Source: Anthonomus grandis grandis (lineage: Eukaryota > Arthropoda > Insecta > Coleoptera > Curculionidae). Taken from it: a stretch of 64,000 nt of DNA. The stretch covers positions 48,108,227 through 48,172,226 of the forward strand of contig NC_065546.1 in assembly GCF_022605725.1 (NCBI RefSeq), in the 5' to 3' direction. Below are positions 21,801 through 33,600 of this stretch, piece after piece. The notes below the pieces were generated by a model. That model was not told the DNA's origin and did no database searches. It saw only the letters and a list, made by a program, of their open reading frames with translations. The translations under genes were made by a program, and so were the position numbers. The number at the start of each line of letters is the position of its first letter. Position 1 is the first letter of the stretch.

Positions 21801-22767
21801 CGGAATGGTAATGTGGATAATTTTGTTTTTTATTTTTTAAATATTTCGATTTTTCAAAAATTTTGGGGTTAAAATTTGGGCCTTTTTCAAAGAATCGCCT
21901 ATAGCTCCTTTAATATACAATTTAGGGCAAAAAGGTGGTCTATCTTTTTTTTGGGCATTCTTACATAGAACCTGCAAAAATAAAAACAGTAATTTTCCTC
22001 ACAGGTTTAAAAAAATAGGAATAATATAAATAAAATAAATAAAAATTTGTGTCTTCTATATAAAATGAGTGATGTTTACTCATCGTAAACATCATTATCG
22101 ATCTCTATTAACTCTGACTTCTCGCAGTTTATCAACAATTTAGAATTAAAAATATTAAAATTTAAAAGATACTTTTTTAAGAAACAGCAATAGTGTATAA
22201 TGGATCAGGGAACAAATAAATACAAAACTAATTAGTTGTCACCAATCGATAAGCTGATAAAAGGTGTTATATAACTTGAATGATTTGGGATGTTGCAATA
22301 TATACACACGAGTGATTTTTAATTCGAATTATAATCCGATTATTGAATTCATTCATAACGTAATAATCCGATTTACGAAATAATGTGATTTTTCCATCAC
22401 TAGTCCAGATACCCCTTAGAGCACAAAATACAAGAACATAGACTATAGAGCAGTGGTGCATACAAACTGATAGAAATTCTTCTGACAAATTTAGCTATCG
22501 TCCTCTCGGTTGGCCACGGAAACTGTTGTATGTACATATCTAATTGGACCAATCAAAATAATAGAACGGCGTGGCCAAATTAATAAGAAATCTGATTATT
22601 TTATTATTTAATCGTAATATCTAGAGCAAACGCCTAATTGAAACGATTGCTAATAGAAAATAGGACTTTTTTGATTAGGGGCTAGCATCAGATATTGATC
22701 AGTATAAAATAAAACTCTGCAGCTTTAATATACATATCTAAATGAGTTAACGTACTGCAATAATTAG

Positions 22768-22830
22768 TACAGACAAATCAACAAGAGTGTACTAATATAG
22801 TACACTATCAACAAGAGTGTACTAATATAT
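22768..22830. repeat. Short tandem duplication
   Basis: ATCAACAAGAGTGTACTAAT occurs twice in direct repeat, about 30 bp apart. It is probably a replication slip. Confidence 0.6.
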
Positions 22831-22929
22831 CAATAATTTCAAAAATGAAATAAAACGATGTTTTTCTTTAGTACATTTATTATCTAATTTTCCTAGAAAA
22901 ATAGAATTACTTAAAATTATATATACGTG

Positions 22930-23240
22930 GTTACAGAATAAGACGCTGATCCTTTCCAGCACATTCTCTTCTAGTTCTACCATTCTTACTCACAGAACAC
23001 AAAGAGGAAAATTTGTCTTGGTCTATTTTCTGTGTTCTTACTGTCATTGGCCTTCCTGATAGTCCACTACTTTGTTTGTGGCTCCTGTCCAATACTCCTG
23101 TTTCACGAAGTCGTTGACGTATACTTTAAAAGGTTTTTCTAATAAATATCGGGCATATTGGCGTTCGTATTCATGATAAACGACTTCACTCACAAGACTT
23201 CAAGTATTAAACACAGAAAATAAACGTCTAAATTTGTTCT
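22930..23240 (-). pseudogene. Mariner-type transposase N-terminal relic
   Basis: Minus-strand translation contains SIRQRLRETGVLDRSHKQ and GRPMTVRTQK, matching the end of the DUF4817-type HTH region of the transposases elsewhere in this window. No ends or catalytic domain remain. Confidence 0.5.
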
Positions 23241-24322
23241 AAAATTTTGACACTAATTGACAAACGCAACTTTTTTCGGCTACTTAATCAGAATGTTTTT
23301 AAAAGATACTAACGGAATTGCTTAATTTTTTATTACTTGGTAGATCCAGGGTAGTAAGATATACTTTTAAAACTACCAAAATTAGATCGATGAAATTGTT
23401 TCTCGCCCCCTATCTTCAGAACAAAGCGTCATATCATGAAAGAACAAAATATCCTTAGAATAGTCCAAGGAATAATCTCTTAATTTTTTCCTGCATGTAG
23501 TATACCTTTAAGCCCCTTACAACATCTTTTCGATAAGGTTTGAGTTTTAGCTTAGTAGAACTTAATCAAACACATGTGTATGTATATTTATTTGGGAGGT
23601 TGAAAAAGTTTTTATTATGTTAAACAGGTCAATATAATTTAAAAAAAAATCATTTATTTTTTGTACTTTTATATACAATATACATATATTGTTGAAAACT
23701 TTGTACCTACATTTGGAATTATTTAATTTTTTTTCTCCATCTTTATTTATTTATCCTGCAACAAATCTCGATAAATACTAATTGATCTTCATTTATAGAT
23801 CTCCGGTCTTCAACTTCTGTTTATATTTCACTTAAAATAGCATCCCTTATTCTACAAAAAAAAATTTAATGATGTACTATTTCTATACCTTCTTTTACTT
23901 CTTCTTCCCGTTTACCAACTATTAGCAAATTTATAACTGATTAATAATATTATATATATGACGTAAATATTAAATTATAGGTGTTTTAATAATTGATCTA
24001 TGGATTAATTACTAATTACTGTGCGAATTAGCCATGGAATGAAATAACGGAGCACAACACCGTTTCTTCCAGTTTAGATGCCGTAAAATTCACGTAAGTC
24101 AGTGATTACGGACCCATGTGAATGCAAAAAGACAATTCCAATTCAAAATGGAATTATTTATATATGTAAATACGCCCTTAATTTAACTGTCAATGTCAAA
24201 AAATAGTGACAATTTAAATGTAAATATTTATATTTTGCTTGGTTATTTTTATTATTTATTAATTCATTAAGTTTACAAAGAAGTGAATCCATTGTGTCAC
24301 GTCTTATAAAATCTTTTTAATA
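23241..24322. other. Upstream region of Stk11ip
   Basis: AT-rich, without a gene. The promoter probably lies within the last few hundred bases. GAATTAGCCATGG and CCGTAAAATTCACGTAAGTCAG near 24030-24100 are the only less AT-rich stretches. No TATA box can be assigned confidently. Confidence 0.35.
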
Positions 24323-27300
24323 ATGTCTGATCCTGCTTTGCTTTCAACAGTAGCAAATCTGTTGAGGCCAGCGAGCAAAGAAATTTCACGGGGTAAATAT
24401 AAACTGTGCCTATCCACCATTTATTTAAACAAATTGAACAAGGCATTTGACGATAATATTTCGGAGATTTCAAATGCTTCTGCATCATCTTTTCATCTCA
24501 CTGACGCTCAAGCTTCATTGCAAATAGACTTACAATTCTTGTTTGGTCTGGTTAAAGGAACATTGGCTTTAAAAGTTATCCCCGATCTTGTGGAAGATGA
24601 AGGAGACAACTCTGTGAATATACAGCTATTTCAGAAAGTCAAGTCACTTGAAATTCATAAAATCAACATCAAACATGTCTTAGGACTACAGAAGCTGAGA
24701 TCTCACTTAGAAGATCTCATTTGCATGTATAGCTTAGAGGATTTGGAGGATGTTCTTGATAAATGTGGAGGTGACTCCAGCCACCACAAATTTGGCTGGG
24801 ATGGTCTTAAGAGAGCAAATTTCTCTCACAACAAAATTAAAGATATTGGGAGAAGTTTTGAATTTACTCCTTGGCTGCAAGTCTTAGATCTTAGTCACAA
24901 TGAAATAAAGAACTTGGAAGTTATTGATCATCTGCCAAATTTAAAGAGCCTGAACCTATCCTATAATAAATTGGAAAAAGTTCCCTGGTTTAAACTTTGT
25001 AAAAGGCTACAGGTATGTTAACTAAATTAGGGTGATGTAATATTTACTACTTTCTCATTTTTGTAAAAGAACATTTTTCTTCTCAATTTTATACTGATTA
25101 TTAAAGAAAGTTAATTGTTGATTTAATAAAAAAATGTACATTCTTTTAATCCAATGAGGTCTGAAATTACAGAAAATTTATGATTTCAGGTACTAGTTTT
25201 AAACAACAACTTTATAGAGGACATATCAGGACTTACATCTTTATCTGGGTTATTTCTCTTGGATCTCACACACAATTGCATAAACCATCATTCCTGCCTT
25301 ATCTCTATTTCCCAGATGGACTGCTTATATACTATAGATTTGAGGGGTAATCCTATTTACTACCACCCGATCCATCGAACCTTAACTTGCAACTATTTAA
25401 ATAAAAACACTGCTAGCCTAAACTTGGTTTTGGATAATATTCCGTTAACAAAAAATGAGAAATCATTAACAGGCTCTTTATATCCACTGTCTCAAGGTTC
25501 TTTAGGTTCGAATGGCAGTCATTCCTTCCAGAATTCATTTGAACAATCCATGCAGGATAGACCAAAGAAGGTTAGAAATGTGGATATCTTAGAAGGAGAC
25601 CAGATAAAGAATATTAAAAAAAAGAATGATGTTGTTCCATCACCTAGAAGTGCTGATCAGGGCTATTTGAGTGTAAAAAACACTGTAAGTTATTATTAAA
25701 ATTTATCATATAAATATGAATGTAAGTCTAATGTTACCCAGTGTCAGGTTCTGCAGGGCAGGGTAAAATTTCGAGGAAGATAATTATTATTCATTAAGAT
25801 TTTGATTATCATGGCTCAATTTTTGTGACCATATGCTTCAAAATTATACAATTTTTACTGGGTAAACTTCAGCATTATTTTAGTAGAAACAACTTAACTT
25901 TGCCAAATGAATGGTATATTAGCAACAACTTGTTTCTTAATATAAGTAAATATAATTCCATGAATTTTCATAGAAGATTTAAAAAAGCTAGTTATTCATA
26001 CACCTTAATGTTGTCATGTAAGTAGAGGTCTAGAAATTTACTTTAATATCAATCAATTAAATTTTAAAACTCATAAATAATATAATAGTGAGGTCCTCTT
26101 AAAATGTTTGGTTCTGTGCGGAGAAACTGCAGAGTTGTCAGTTAACACCTGTAAAAGCATATATGTACATATAAGTCTGGTGGTTTCTATTTTGGACCAT
26201 GCTTCAATAGTTCGGTCTCTTTTTTACTCAAGTAAAGACCTAATCCTAGAAAGAGTTCGGAACAAAATTCATAAAGTTTTGGCTTTTTATGTGGGTTATG
26301 ATAATGCTCTAAAGTTTTAAATATGAAAACATTGAGGCAGTATGAGTATATGTTGATTTGACTTCTTTTTTAATGCAAAACAGAATATTTTCTATAGCAT
26401 TCCATAGTACCAATTAAGCTATTAATTTCCTCTTGAGAGGACATTGCATTTATTAAATCAAATGAATATTGAAATTGTGTGCATTAACTTATCTAGATTA
26501 GATTTAGGAGGGAAATTATTTAATTACTTCTTAAAGGGATTTCTTTTAATATGTGAGGTTTGGTGTATATATTTTTAGTTAAATATTTTTATAGTGTATT
26601 TTTCATCAGGTTAAAAATTGAGTTATTATTATATGTATTTTTCTGTAATGAGGTTAATTCAGTTTATTAAATAAATTTTTAAAGACTGATGAGTGAAATG
26701 CTACTCATGGAATCATGGAAAATCTAATCCAACCTAAATATCTGCTTAATTGTCAAAACTAATTTACTATTTTTGTAGACAAGTCTTATAAAATAAAATA
26801 AAAAAAACAAAAGATATACAAAAAAATATATCAAATAATATACAAAGATCACAATTCTGTATTTGTAATGTAAATACTTATAAATACATACTATAAATCC
26901 ATCTACAATAAAGTAAAAATTGTCTGTGGTAAATAATTAAAACTTAAATAATATTAGCTTAACTTGTTTTATAAAAGCTTTAAGAACTTTAAACTTAAGA
27001 TAGTTTATTCAAACAGTTTCTATATTTGAGTTATCAATTTAGAAAAATTAAAAGCACTGTTTGCAAGTTCTTCTTTCTTCCAGTCTAATAAAATTAAAGT
27101 AGATGGGACCGAGTTTTGTGATGCATCATTGTTTGTAAGACATAGATTGTGAAAAAACTTTTCTTTTTTTGTACTTTCTCCATCTGATTTTTATTTATTG
27201 CTGGTAAGGGCATGCCTAATTCTTGTTTAAGTCTTAAAATGTTTACTACTTCTAATCACAAACCGTAATGTATTTGCCTTATACTTGTATATATGTCTGT

Positions 27301-28615
27301 TGGACGAATTGGTCTTGGAGAATGGAGATGTATGTTTTTAATGTAATATAAGCTAAAATGTAGCTAGTATTGTAGATTTAATTTTTTGCTCAATTCCCAT
27401 GTTTGATGTTATTTTCTTTATGGCATTTATCTCATAGTATCTATAATTATGTTGATAGCATCTTATCATTCTTGATTTTTGCGTTCATATCTCAAAATTC
27501 TATTTGCCAACATAAAAAAAGATATATTTTCAAAATGAGATTATATCATGCATTTATCATTAACAGATTACAAAGTTACGAGAAGAGCATGGAGATAGTT
27601 GGTTAACAAGTCAGTCTGGCGGTGTGGTTCAAGACGTCCTAAATATTCCAGATTCTCCTAATAGGACGTCTACTCCTTTAAATAAAACCGACAATAAAAA
27701 TGAAGATTCAATAGAAACATTGAAAACAATTGATACAGAAGGTACTAATAATGATTCGTTTCTTACTTGTCAGACTAAAAACGAGGATGAAGATACAAAA
27801 TCGCAGGATGCGTCTATTTTTTATTCAATTGGTGAGTTTGTAAGCTGTTGTCACACTTATTCTTATTTTAATTTATGTATTTACTTAGATATTTACATTT
27901 TTAGTGAAAATACATAAAAATATACCTTTACATAATAAAAATTATCTATCTTACCTGGTTGAAGTGCTTTTTATTTTTTTTTAGAAAAAGAATCGAATAG
28001 TTCATCGTCAGAAGATGAAGACTACAGTAATATTTTTTATAGTGGGTCAAATCCAGATGTCGAAGATCTCTGTATTGTCGTAACGGAAACTCAACTATCG
28101 GAACGGGATGCCGTCACAAGTAAACGAAGAGCAAGGTATTATTATTTTTTTAATATTGTAAGCCTATTAATTGTCTACGTCTTTGGTATACACATGTAGT
28201 TCCATCAAGGGGATCAATACCGATAGATTCTACTCTTAATTTCTTCCAAGTTTTATGTTTGGTTTATACTTTGAATGTTTACATTTCACCTCTATCGTTA
28301 ATTTTTTCTCTTAGGTGGCACATATGCGACATCAAATCATGCCAGAAAGGTGAGAATGAAAAGGAAGTAAAGATAGAATTTGACTCTTCCCGAGCCGATA
28401 AACGATCGAGAATTTACTACATACAAGAATCGGAACATTTCGTTAAACTTATTCATGAAAGCATGGAAAAGAATAAAGTGCCCGACCAACGAACCGTTTA
28501 TCAGTGCATAAAGTGCAGTCACAATTTCTCGAGGATCAAACTTCCTAGAAGTGTTATTGTCGATGAGGTTATAACCTGTCCTAAGTGTGATAGTAATTTA
28601 GTGGTAGAGTCTTAA
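24323..28615 (+). CDS. Stk11ip: STK11IP / LKB1-interacting protein 1 orthologue (five exons)
   Basis: The exons join as 24323-25012, 25190-25684, 27567-27831, 27985-28135 and 28315-28615, total 1902 nt, 633 residues. All junctions are GT-AG and phases agree (0,0,1,2). STK11IP binds the LKB1/STK11 kinase in the cytoplasm and, in mammals, is lysosome-associated. The N-terminal block has the family's CGGD motif (148-151), then leucine-rich repeats (ANFSHNKI, VLDLSHNEI, SLNLSYNKL, VLVLNNNF, LDLTHN, IDLRGNPIYYHP; about 160-300). A Ser/Asp/Glu-rich middle follows. The C-terminus has a zinc-ribbon-like pair CIKC (598-601) and CPKC (622-625). It is much shorter than the vertebrate protein (about 1100 aa). 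An unseen exon in the 1.9-kb intron 2 is possible. Confidence 0.82.
26100..26320 (+). pseudogene. LINE reverse-transcriptase C-terminal relic in Stk11ip intron 2
   Basis: An open stretch reads SLVVSILDHASIVRSLFYSS then KDLILERVRNKIHKVLAF, the region after the RT domain in Jockey/CR1-type LINEs (LDYASIVWSP...ERVQ). It is only about 70 codons. It is not a host exon. Confidence 0.6.
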
Positions 28616-28938
28616 TACTTATAAGGCATAAAATCATTTGTCAAAATTTACTATTATATAATTTTTTAAATAAATTGCTTTAAAAAATTAAGTAAAAGAA
28701 ATCACAGTGCAATCTTATGTTTTTTATTATTTACATTCAGATAATTTATATTTATTAAGCTTTTATATGATTAATTTTAATTATTTAGACTGATATATTT
28801 TATTATACTGATTATAAAGATAAATGTATATAAAAGGCTTATTATATATTATAAATACTAGAAAATTGGAAGGAGCACATATTGTATGTACATATATAGT
28901 TGTAAAATTGCATACATTTATATAAAATTATTATGTTT

Positions 28939-28944
28939 AATAAA
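28939..28944 (+). terminator. Polyadenylation signal of Stk11ip
   Basis: AATAAA lies 324 bases after the stop, followed by a T-rich tract. It is a plausible 3' end. Confidence 0.5.
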
Positions 28945-29179
28945 GTTTATGTTTAATCTTGATTTTTTTTTTGTACAGGTATTAATACTCAAACTACATA
29001 TAACACTAATAACATGCAGGGTTTATAGCGAACTTTAGGAAAACTATAAATAGTAAAATAATTAATATTTGACAATGTGCTCTATAAAATAGCTTGCTCA
29101 TAAGATCAAATGTCTGTTTTATGTAAAAAAATTACAGTTTTTCTATAATTGATCGATCTAGTTCCCGCGGAGGACCACC

Positions 29180-29345
29180 GTGTATATTGATATTTTATAT
29201 TAAAAATATATACTACGTGACTTACGTCAACTAGAATAAATTTGATAAAAAATAAATGATGCGCGCATTGAAAAGACTCAGGCACGTCAATTGATGTTTT
29301 CAGTTGCGCATCTTTTACATTAAATTCTTTCTTTTAAATGCACTA
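29180..29345 (+). repeat. Interspersed repeat, copy 1
   Basis: Direct-repeat partner of 30480-30660. Shared blocks include TATTAAAAATATATAC, AATAAATTTGATAAAAAA, and a GTCAATT..TGTTTTCA.TTGCGCATCTTTTACA segment. The copies are about 1.3 kb apart in the same orientation. There is no frame and the family is unknown. Confidence 0.6.
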
Positions 29346-29793
29346 ACTTTGTCCTGTTAAAATAATAAAACTTATAGTTTTATAATTTATTAACTCTGTA
29401 ATAAAACGATTAATTTCTTGATACACATATTTTTTAAAATTAGCAAAACTCTTTCCAGTAGTGAATAGTCTTTGCGGACCAGGTGATAAAACCTTAAATC
29501 CTGTAGGATATTACATGGGCGCCTAATGAACATGAACACATTTTTGGATCAAGGCGAATTATAAATATACGATTATTTATTTGATATATTGGTTTCATCT
29601 TTTGACCACTACCAACTCAATTTTTTCTAGGGCACCCTACGTTGTTAAGTTAATAATATAAATACTATATAAGGTAGTGCTAGAACTAGTTTAATAAAAC
29701 TAGTTATGACTTAAATGTCTTTAAAAATTATATAAATAAAACACTATTATGTCGGTGCGATTATAGGAATTAATCAAATTAAAAAAATAATAA

Positions 29794-30166
29794 GATAATA
29801 CAAATTAATCAAACTAGATGTATTGAGTGCAATTTATTTTTAAAAGCTTAGCAAAGCGCTTTCGGCGTATGAGCCATGTGTGCTAACTGAAAATGAGTTG
29901 TGATGACTGTTTAGCCTTCTGTATAGTTTTAGGTGTGTCTAAATGTATAATTGCATACTATCAAATGTGTTCGCACTATGGAAAACTTCTGGAATTAACT
30001 GACACGTGAGTACATTCCATTCGTTCACCTTTAACTATGTTTTTTACGCATATAACACCCAACTCATTTTCAGTTAGCACTGATGATGGCTCATACGCCG
30101 AAAGCGCTTTGCTAAGCTTTTAAAAATAAATTGTTCTGAATACATCTAGTTTGATTAATTTGTATT
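29794..30166. repeat. Inverted pair of about 110-bp arms carrying hammerhead-like motifs D and E
   Basis: The left arm (29794-29906) and right arm (30056-30166) are inverse copies sharing AAATTAATCAAACTAGATGT, TTAAAAGCTTAGCAAAGCGC and CTAACTGAAAATGAGTTG. The right arm has the complete motif. In the left arm CTGATGATGG is reduced to ACATGG, destroying the core. Inverted terminal copies of this sort occur in Penelope-like elements, but no Penelope protein was found here. Confidence 0.6.
30074..30117 (+). ncRNA. Hammerhead-like motif E (best stem I)
   Basis: TTAGCA (stem I), CTGATGA, extra T, GGC..GCC stem II, GAA, the 6-nt palindrome AGCGCT, T, TGCTAA closing stem I with six perfect pairs. All elements of a minimal type I hammerhead are present except for the extra core base. 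The predicted cleavage triplet is CTT. Confidence 0.55.
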
Positions 30167-30479
30167 TTCCTTCGAGCAACATAGCCACTTACTTCCCTCT
30201 TCATTATAGGAATTGTTAACGTTGTGTGATTCTCTTTTGGCGGTTTTGATTTCACATCAATTTAAATTTAAAAATGGCACACTTATATATAAAGATCCCC
30301 TAAATAACATTCAACATCTATTTATGGATTTCCTTAGTCATGCCGAATTTGGTATATCCACTGGGATATTCATATACTTAGGTAACCGGACAGTCTGTAA
30401 GTAATGTATTTTGACATTTCATGGATATCCATACTTAAAGGTAAGTATGTGCTCTCTAGGATTTCTCTAAACAATGGTC

Positions 30480-30660
30480 ATCCTGTATAGTAAGAGAAGT
30501 TATGTATTAAAAATATATACAAGGTGGAGACATTATCTGAAATAAATTTGATAAAAAAGAAATAGGGAGCGTTCAAAAAGCTCAGACTCGTCAATTAGTG
30601 TTTTCAATTGCGCATCTTTTACAGTAAAATCGTTCTATAAATTTCATGTAGCAGTAGACA
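30480..30660 (+). repeat. Interspersed repeat, copy 2
   Basis: See copy 1 at 29180. It diverges by several small indels and ends close to the next transposon, suggesting an old duplicated or independently inserted element. Confidence 0.6.
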
Positions 30661-30775
30661 ATACCAACTTTGTTATTTTAAATAAAGCGCTCATTCTATT
30701 AATTATTAAGCAATTTTCATAGATAATCGAAAAAATATCAAACCAATGATATGGGTACCAATATACAGTGACCGC

Positions 30776-32047
30776 CTAAAGTTCCGCATAAATTCGATAA
30801 CACACCTTATCTCAAAACTCAACTGTTTCCGAAATATTTACATTTAAATAACAAGAAAACAAATAAGTACGCCTATTTACAAATTAAGATAAAATGGAGG
30901 ATAAAATGTTATAAACTGTGCAAACTCTTATTAATGTATCAAGTGTTCAAACTGATCCCCATTTCTTGGCAGAAAGCAAGACGGTTTATAAACTCATGTA
31001 AAACACTATCAATTATTTCGGGTGATATACGTCTAATTTCATATCTAATTCTATTTTTCAAATCTTCTACGTTGTTTGGCTTCTCAATAATATAAACTTT
31101 ACTTTTCAGGTACCCCCATAGAAAATAGTCACAGGGATTTAGGTCTGGTGACCTGGCCGGCCACTCTATTGGCCCTGTTCGTCCTATCCATCTTCCTGGG
31201 AACACTGTATCCAAGTAATTACGGACATCTCGAAAGAAATGTGGCGGTGCGCCGTCTTGTTGAAACCACAAATTATCTGTCGGGATAGCAGGGTCTTTGT
31301 GAAGTTGCATTGTTCGTATTTTCTTCGACGGAGAGCAGAACGTTTAATTTTGTTTCTTCAGAAATTTTTAGACGACCTGATCTTGGCAAATCCCTAAAAT
31401 GACCTGAATTTATGAATTTGTGCTCTATTCTACTAACTGTTGACTGAGAAATAGGATAGTTTGGGTATTTGGCATTAAACAGTTCACTTACTTCTTTTTG
31501 CGTGCGCACTCGATCCCCGTACCCTAGCATCATTAAAATTTCAATTCGTTGGGTTTCCGTTAAATTAGCCATAATTTATTCTGATATTATTAATTTATTT
31601 CTGATATTTATTAATTTTCGAACTGACAGTGACATTCGAAAATAGAGATTCTTTACAAGTGCAACCATGGAAATAGAAACAATTGGCAGTGTTTATAAAA
31701 TTATTTTCATCCTCGATTTTACCTTAATTTGTAAATAGACGTACTTATTTGTTTTCTTGTTATTTAAATGTAAATATTTCGGAAACAGTTGAGTTTTTTG
31801 ATAAGGTGTGTTATACGAGACTTGCTTGGAATTTCGCCTATATTTCATAAATGCAATCAAAAATATAGCATTCTATTTACAAAAATGACCGATGACCTCA
31901 TATCTTTTTTTTTGTTCCACCCTGTATACAAAACTTTATGTGAAATAATGCGCAACTTAAAATAAAAATCGACGGGTCCGAGCGTTCTCTCAAAAAATCA
32001 TTTCTCTAATTTTTATCGAATTTATGCGGAACTTTAGATGGTCACTG
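30776..32047 (-). mobile_element. Mariner-type element, internally deleted, complex inverted arms
   Basis: Outer ends CAGTGACCGCCTAAAGTTCC and inverse (GGAACTTTAGATGGTCACTG), flanked by TA (30774-30775 and 32048-32049). A second inverted arm of about 100 bp follows on each side (30805-30900 and 31715-31815, including AACAAGAAAACAAATAAGTA). The right side has about 215 extra bp, with a CCACCCTGTATA mariner-like end near 31925, so a second element may have inserted or recombined. Confidence 0.75.
30939..31572 (-). pseudogene. Mariner-type transposase with deleted middle
   Basis: The N-terminal frame (31572-31273) gives MANLTETQRIEILMMLGYGD and FNAKYPNYPISQSTVSRIEH (HTH). The C-terminal frame (31310-30939) gives WFQQDGAPPHFFRDVRNYLD, GRWIGR and SPDLNPCDYFLWGYLKSK. 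The segment that should hold the first catalytic Asp is missing at the junction near 31290-31310. It is inactive, though it retains termini that could be mobilised in trans. Confidence 0.8.
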
Positions 32048-32149
32048 TATAATGTGATTCAACTGTACAAAAATTAATAGTGAAAACGCAAGAAGTAATA
32101 GTGGTAGCAATAGTAAGGCGCTTATTTGTAGCTTCAAATTTATTTATTT

Positions 32150-32430
32150 ATTTATTGTTTGAAGATCCGACAATCAAATTAATGTCAGAGAATAGTATTA
32201 ACAACTCTACTGTTATCAATATCTATACCAAAGTCAGTCTGCTTGTTGGTCAAAATGAAATTGCCGCGTTATTTCAAGCAAGACATCCTGATTTGCCTCT
32301 ATTATCACAAGGTTTTGTAACTAAAAAGGCATTCGAGAACTCATATGGACATGTTAGGATTATTCCTAAGCAAAGACCTCAGACGGTAAGCAACTTGATA
32401 TCCAACTTTTACGTACCAGAAATCATTACT
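32150..32430 (+). pseudogene. Transposase HTH relic
   Basis: The frame contains LVGQNEIAALFQARHPDLPL and YGHVRIIPKQRPQTVSN, parallel to the HTH part of the mariner transposase next door (opposite strand). The upstream portion of the 124-codon frame is unrelated. Confidence 0.5.
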
Positions 32431-32717
32431 ATAATATACCGGCCAGACAAATAAATAAAAAAATTTTTTATTAGGGATAACAATATTATTACATTATAAA
32501 ATCTTAAATGGCGAATTCTAGCTTGTTTAGTTTCACTAAACCGCTACTCTTAAATTAACCCTTATATTAAACACATTTAATAAATGTCTATAAGAAGAAA
32601 ATATATACTGATATGTCCTCGTAACCTCGTATACATATAATTGGTACTATGCTGTGCAATATATTAAAATTTAATTTTGTACTTATGTTGTTTTAGTAAC
32701 CCAGTCCAATTTTTTTA

Positions 32718-32885
32718 ATTTTTAAAGCTTTAGATAAATGGTCAAAAAACAATCCAAGCTTTTTAAATTTTCCTTGTTCAAGTATGCTGTTTGTCCTGAA
32801 GAAGGTCTAATATAGGCCGAAACGTTGGCAATTAAAGAAAAATTTTGAAAAGCTTGGATTTTCTTTTTGACAATTTATCCAAATA
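32718..32885 (+). repeat. Inverted repeat enclosing hammerhead-like motif F
   Basis: ATAAATGGTCAAAAA..AATCCAAGCTTTTTAAATTT on the left pairs with AAATTTTGAAAAGCTTGGAT..TTTTTGACAATTTAT on the right. The arms extend stem I of the motif into a long palindrome of about 60 bp per side. Confidence 0.65.
32791..32831 (+). ncRNA. Hammerhead-like motif F
   Basis: TTGTC (stem I), CTGAAGA (N7 = A), extra A, GGTCTA..TAGGCC stem II, GAA, the palindrome ACGT, T, GGCAA closing stem I with one G-T wobble. Same layout as the others with different sequence in each stem. Confidence 0.5.
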
Positions 32886-33409
32886 AACCTTAAAAATTAT
32901 TAAAATGTAAATCTTGGTCAAACTGCAAAAAAAAAACTACATTTTGATGAAACATTAACACACTATTTACTATATTCTTTCGGAATATTAAGATACATAT
33001 ATATTAGATATAACAGCTCGGTCCCAAAATTACAAATACTTTTAGACAAGAGATATATTGTTTTCACACTTTTACCTTAAATATAGACAGGTATTATTTT
33101 AAAGCCTTCAAAAACAAAATCATATACGAGTTTTGAAATATAGCTTCAATTGTTCTTGTATTTAGGTAAACCGACAAAATTGTCGCTACTATGCTAAAAC
33201 GAATTGACTACACATTGGGTAGTCAGTAGCACAATAAACACAGTAACAAGTAAAAATTTATATGGGGGCATTTGGCTCAATTTTTTAAATCAAAAAATTT
33301 AACTGGTGATTAGTTTTTTGCCAAACACTTTGGTACCAGAATTAAGAGAAGCATTCCCAACATAACATGGAAATCCCTCTATGAAAGAAATCTACTAATT
33401 TTTTTCAAG

Positions 33410-33600
33410 ATTAATGTATTGAACGGATTAAAACAATTGATGAGTGGCCAACAAGGTCGCCTGATTTAACGCTGTTAGATTTTTAGCTTTTTTTGGATGC
33501 AGTTTACAACGCGAAGAATTATTGAAAACCTAAAATATAGGATTAGGCAAGAATCTCAGTAAATTTCACCGCAGGGTTTAGAAAGGATTACCTTTCTAAG
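33410..33600 (+). pseudogene. Mariner-type transposase C-terminal relic
   Basis: Translated pieces read IDEWPTRSPDLTLLDF then a stop, and further on a frameshifted ENLKYRIRQES. These match the SPDLxPLDF motif and downstream region of mariner-type transposases. Confidence 0.55.

Noticed and set aside
30213..30404. 63-codon plus frame next to the inverted hammerhead-like pair.
   Set aside because: It could be a fragment of a retroelement protein, but no RT or GIY-YIG motif is visible, so it was not annotated.
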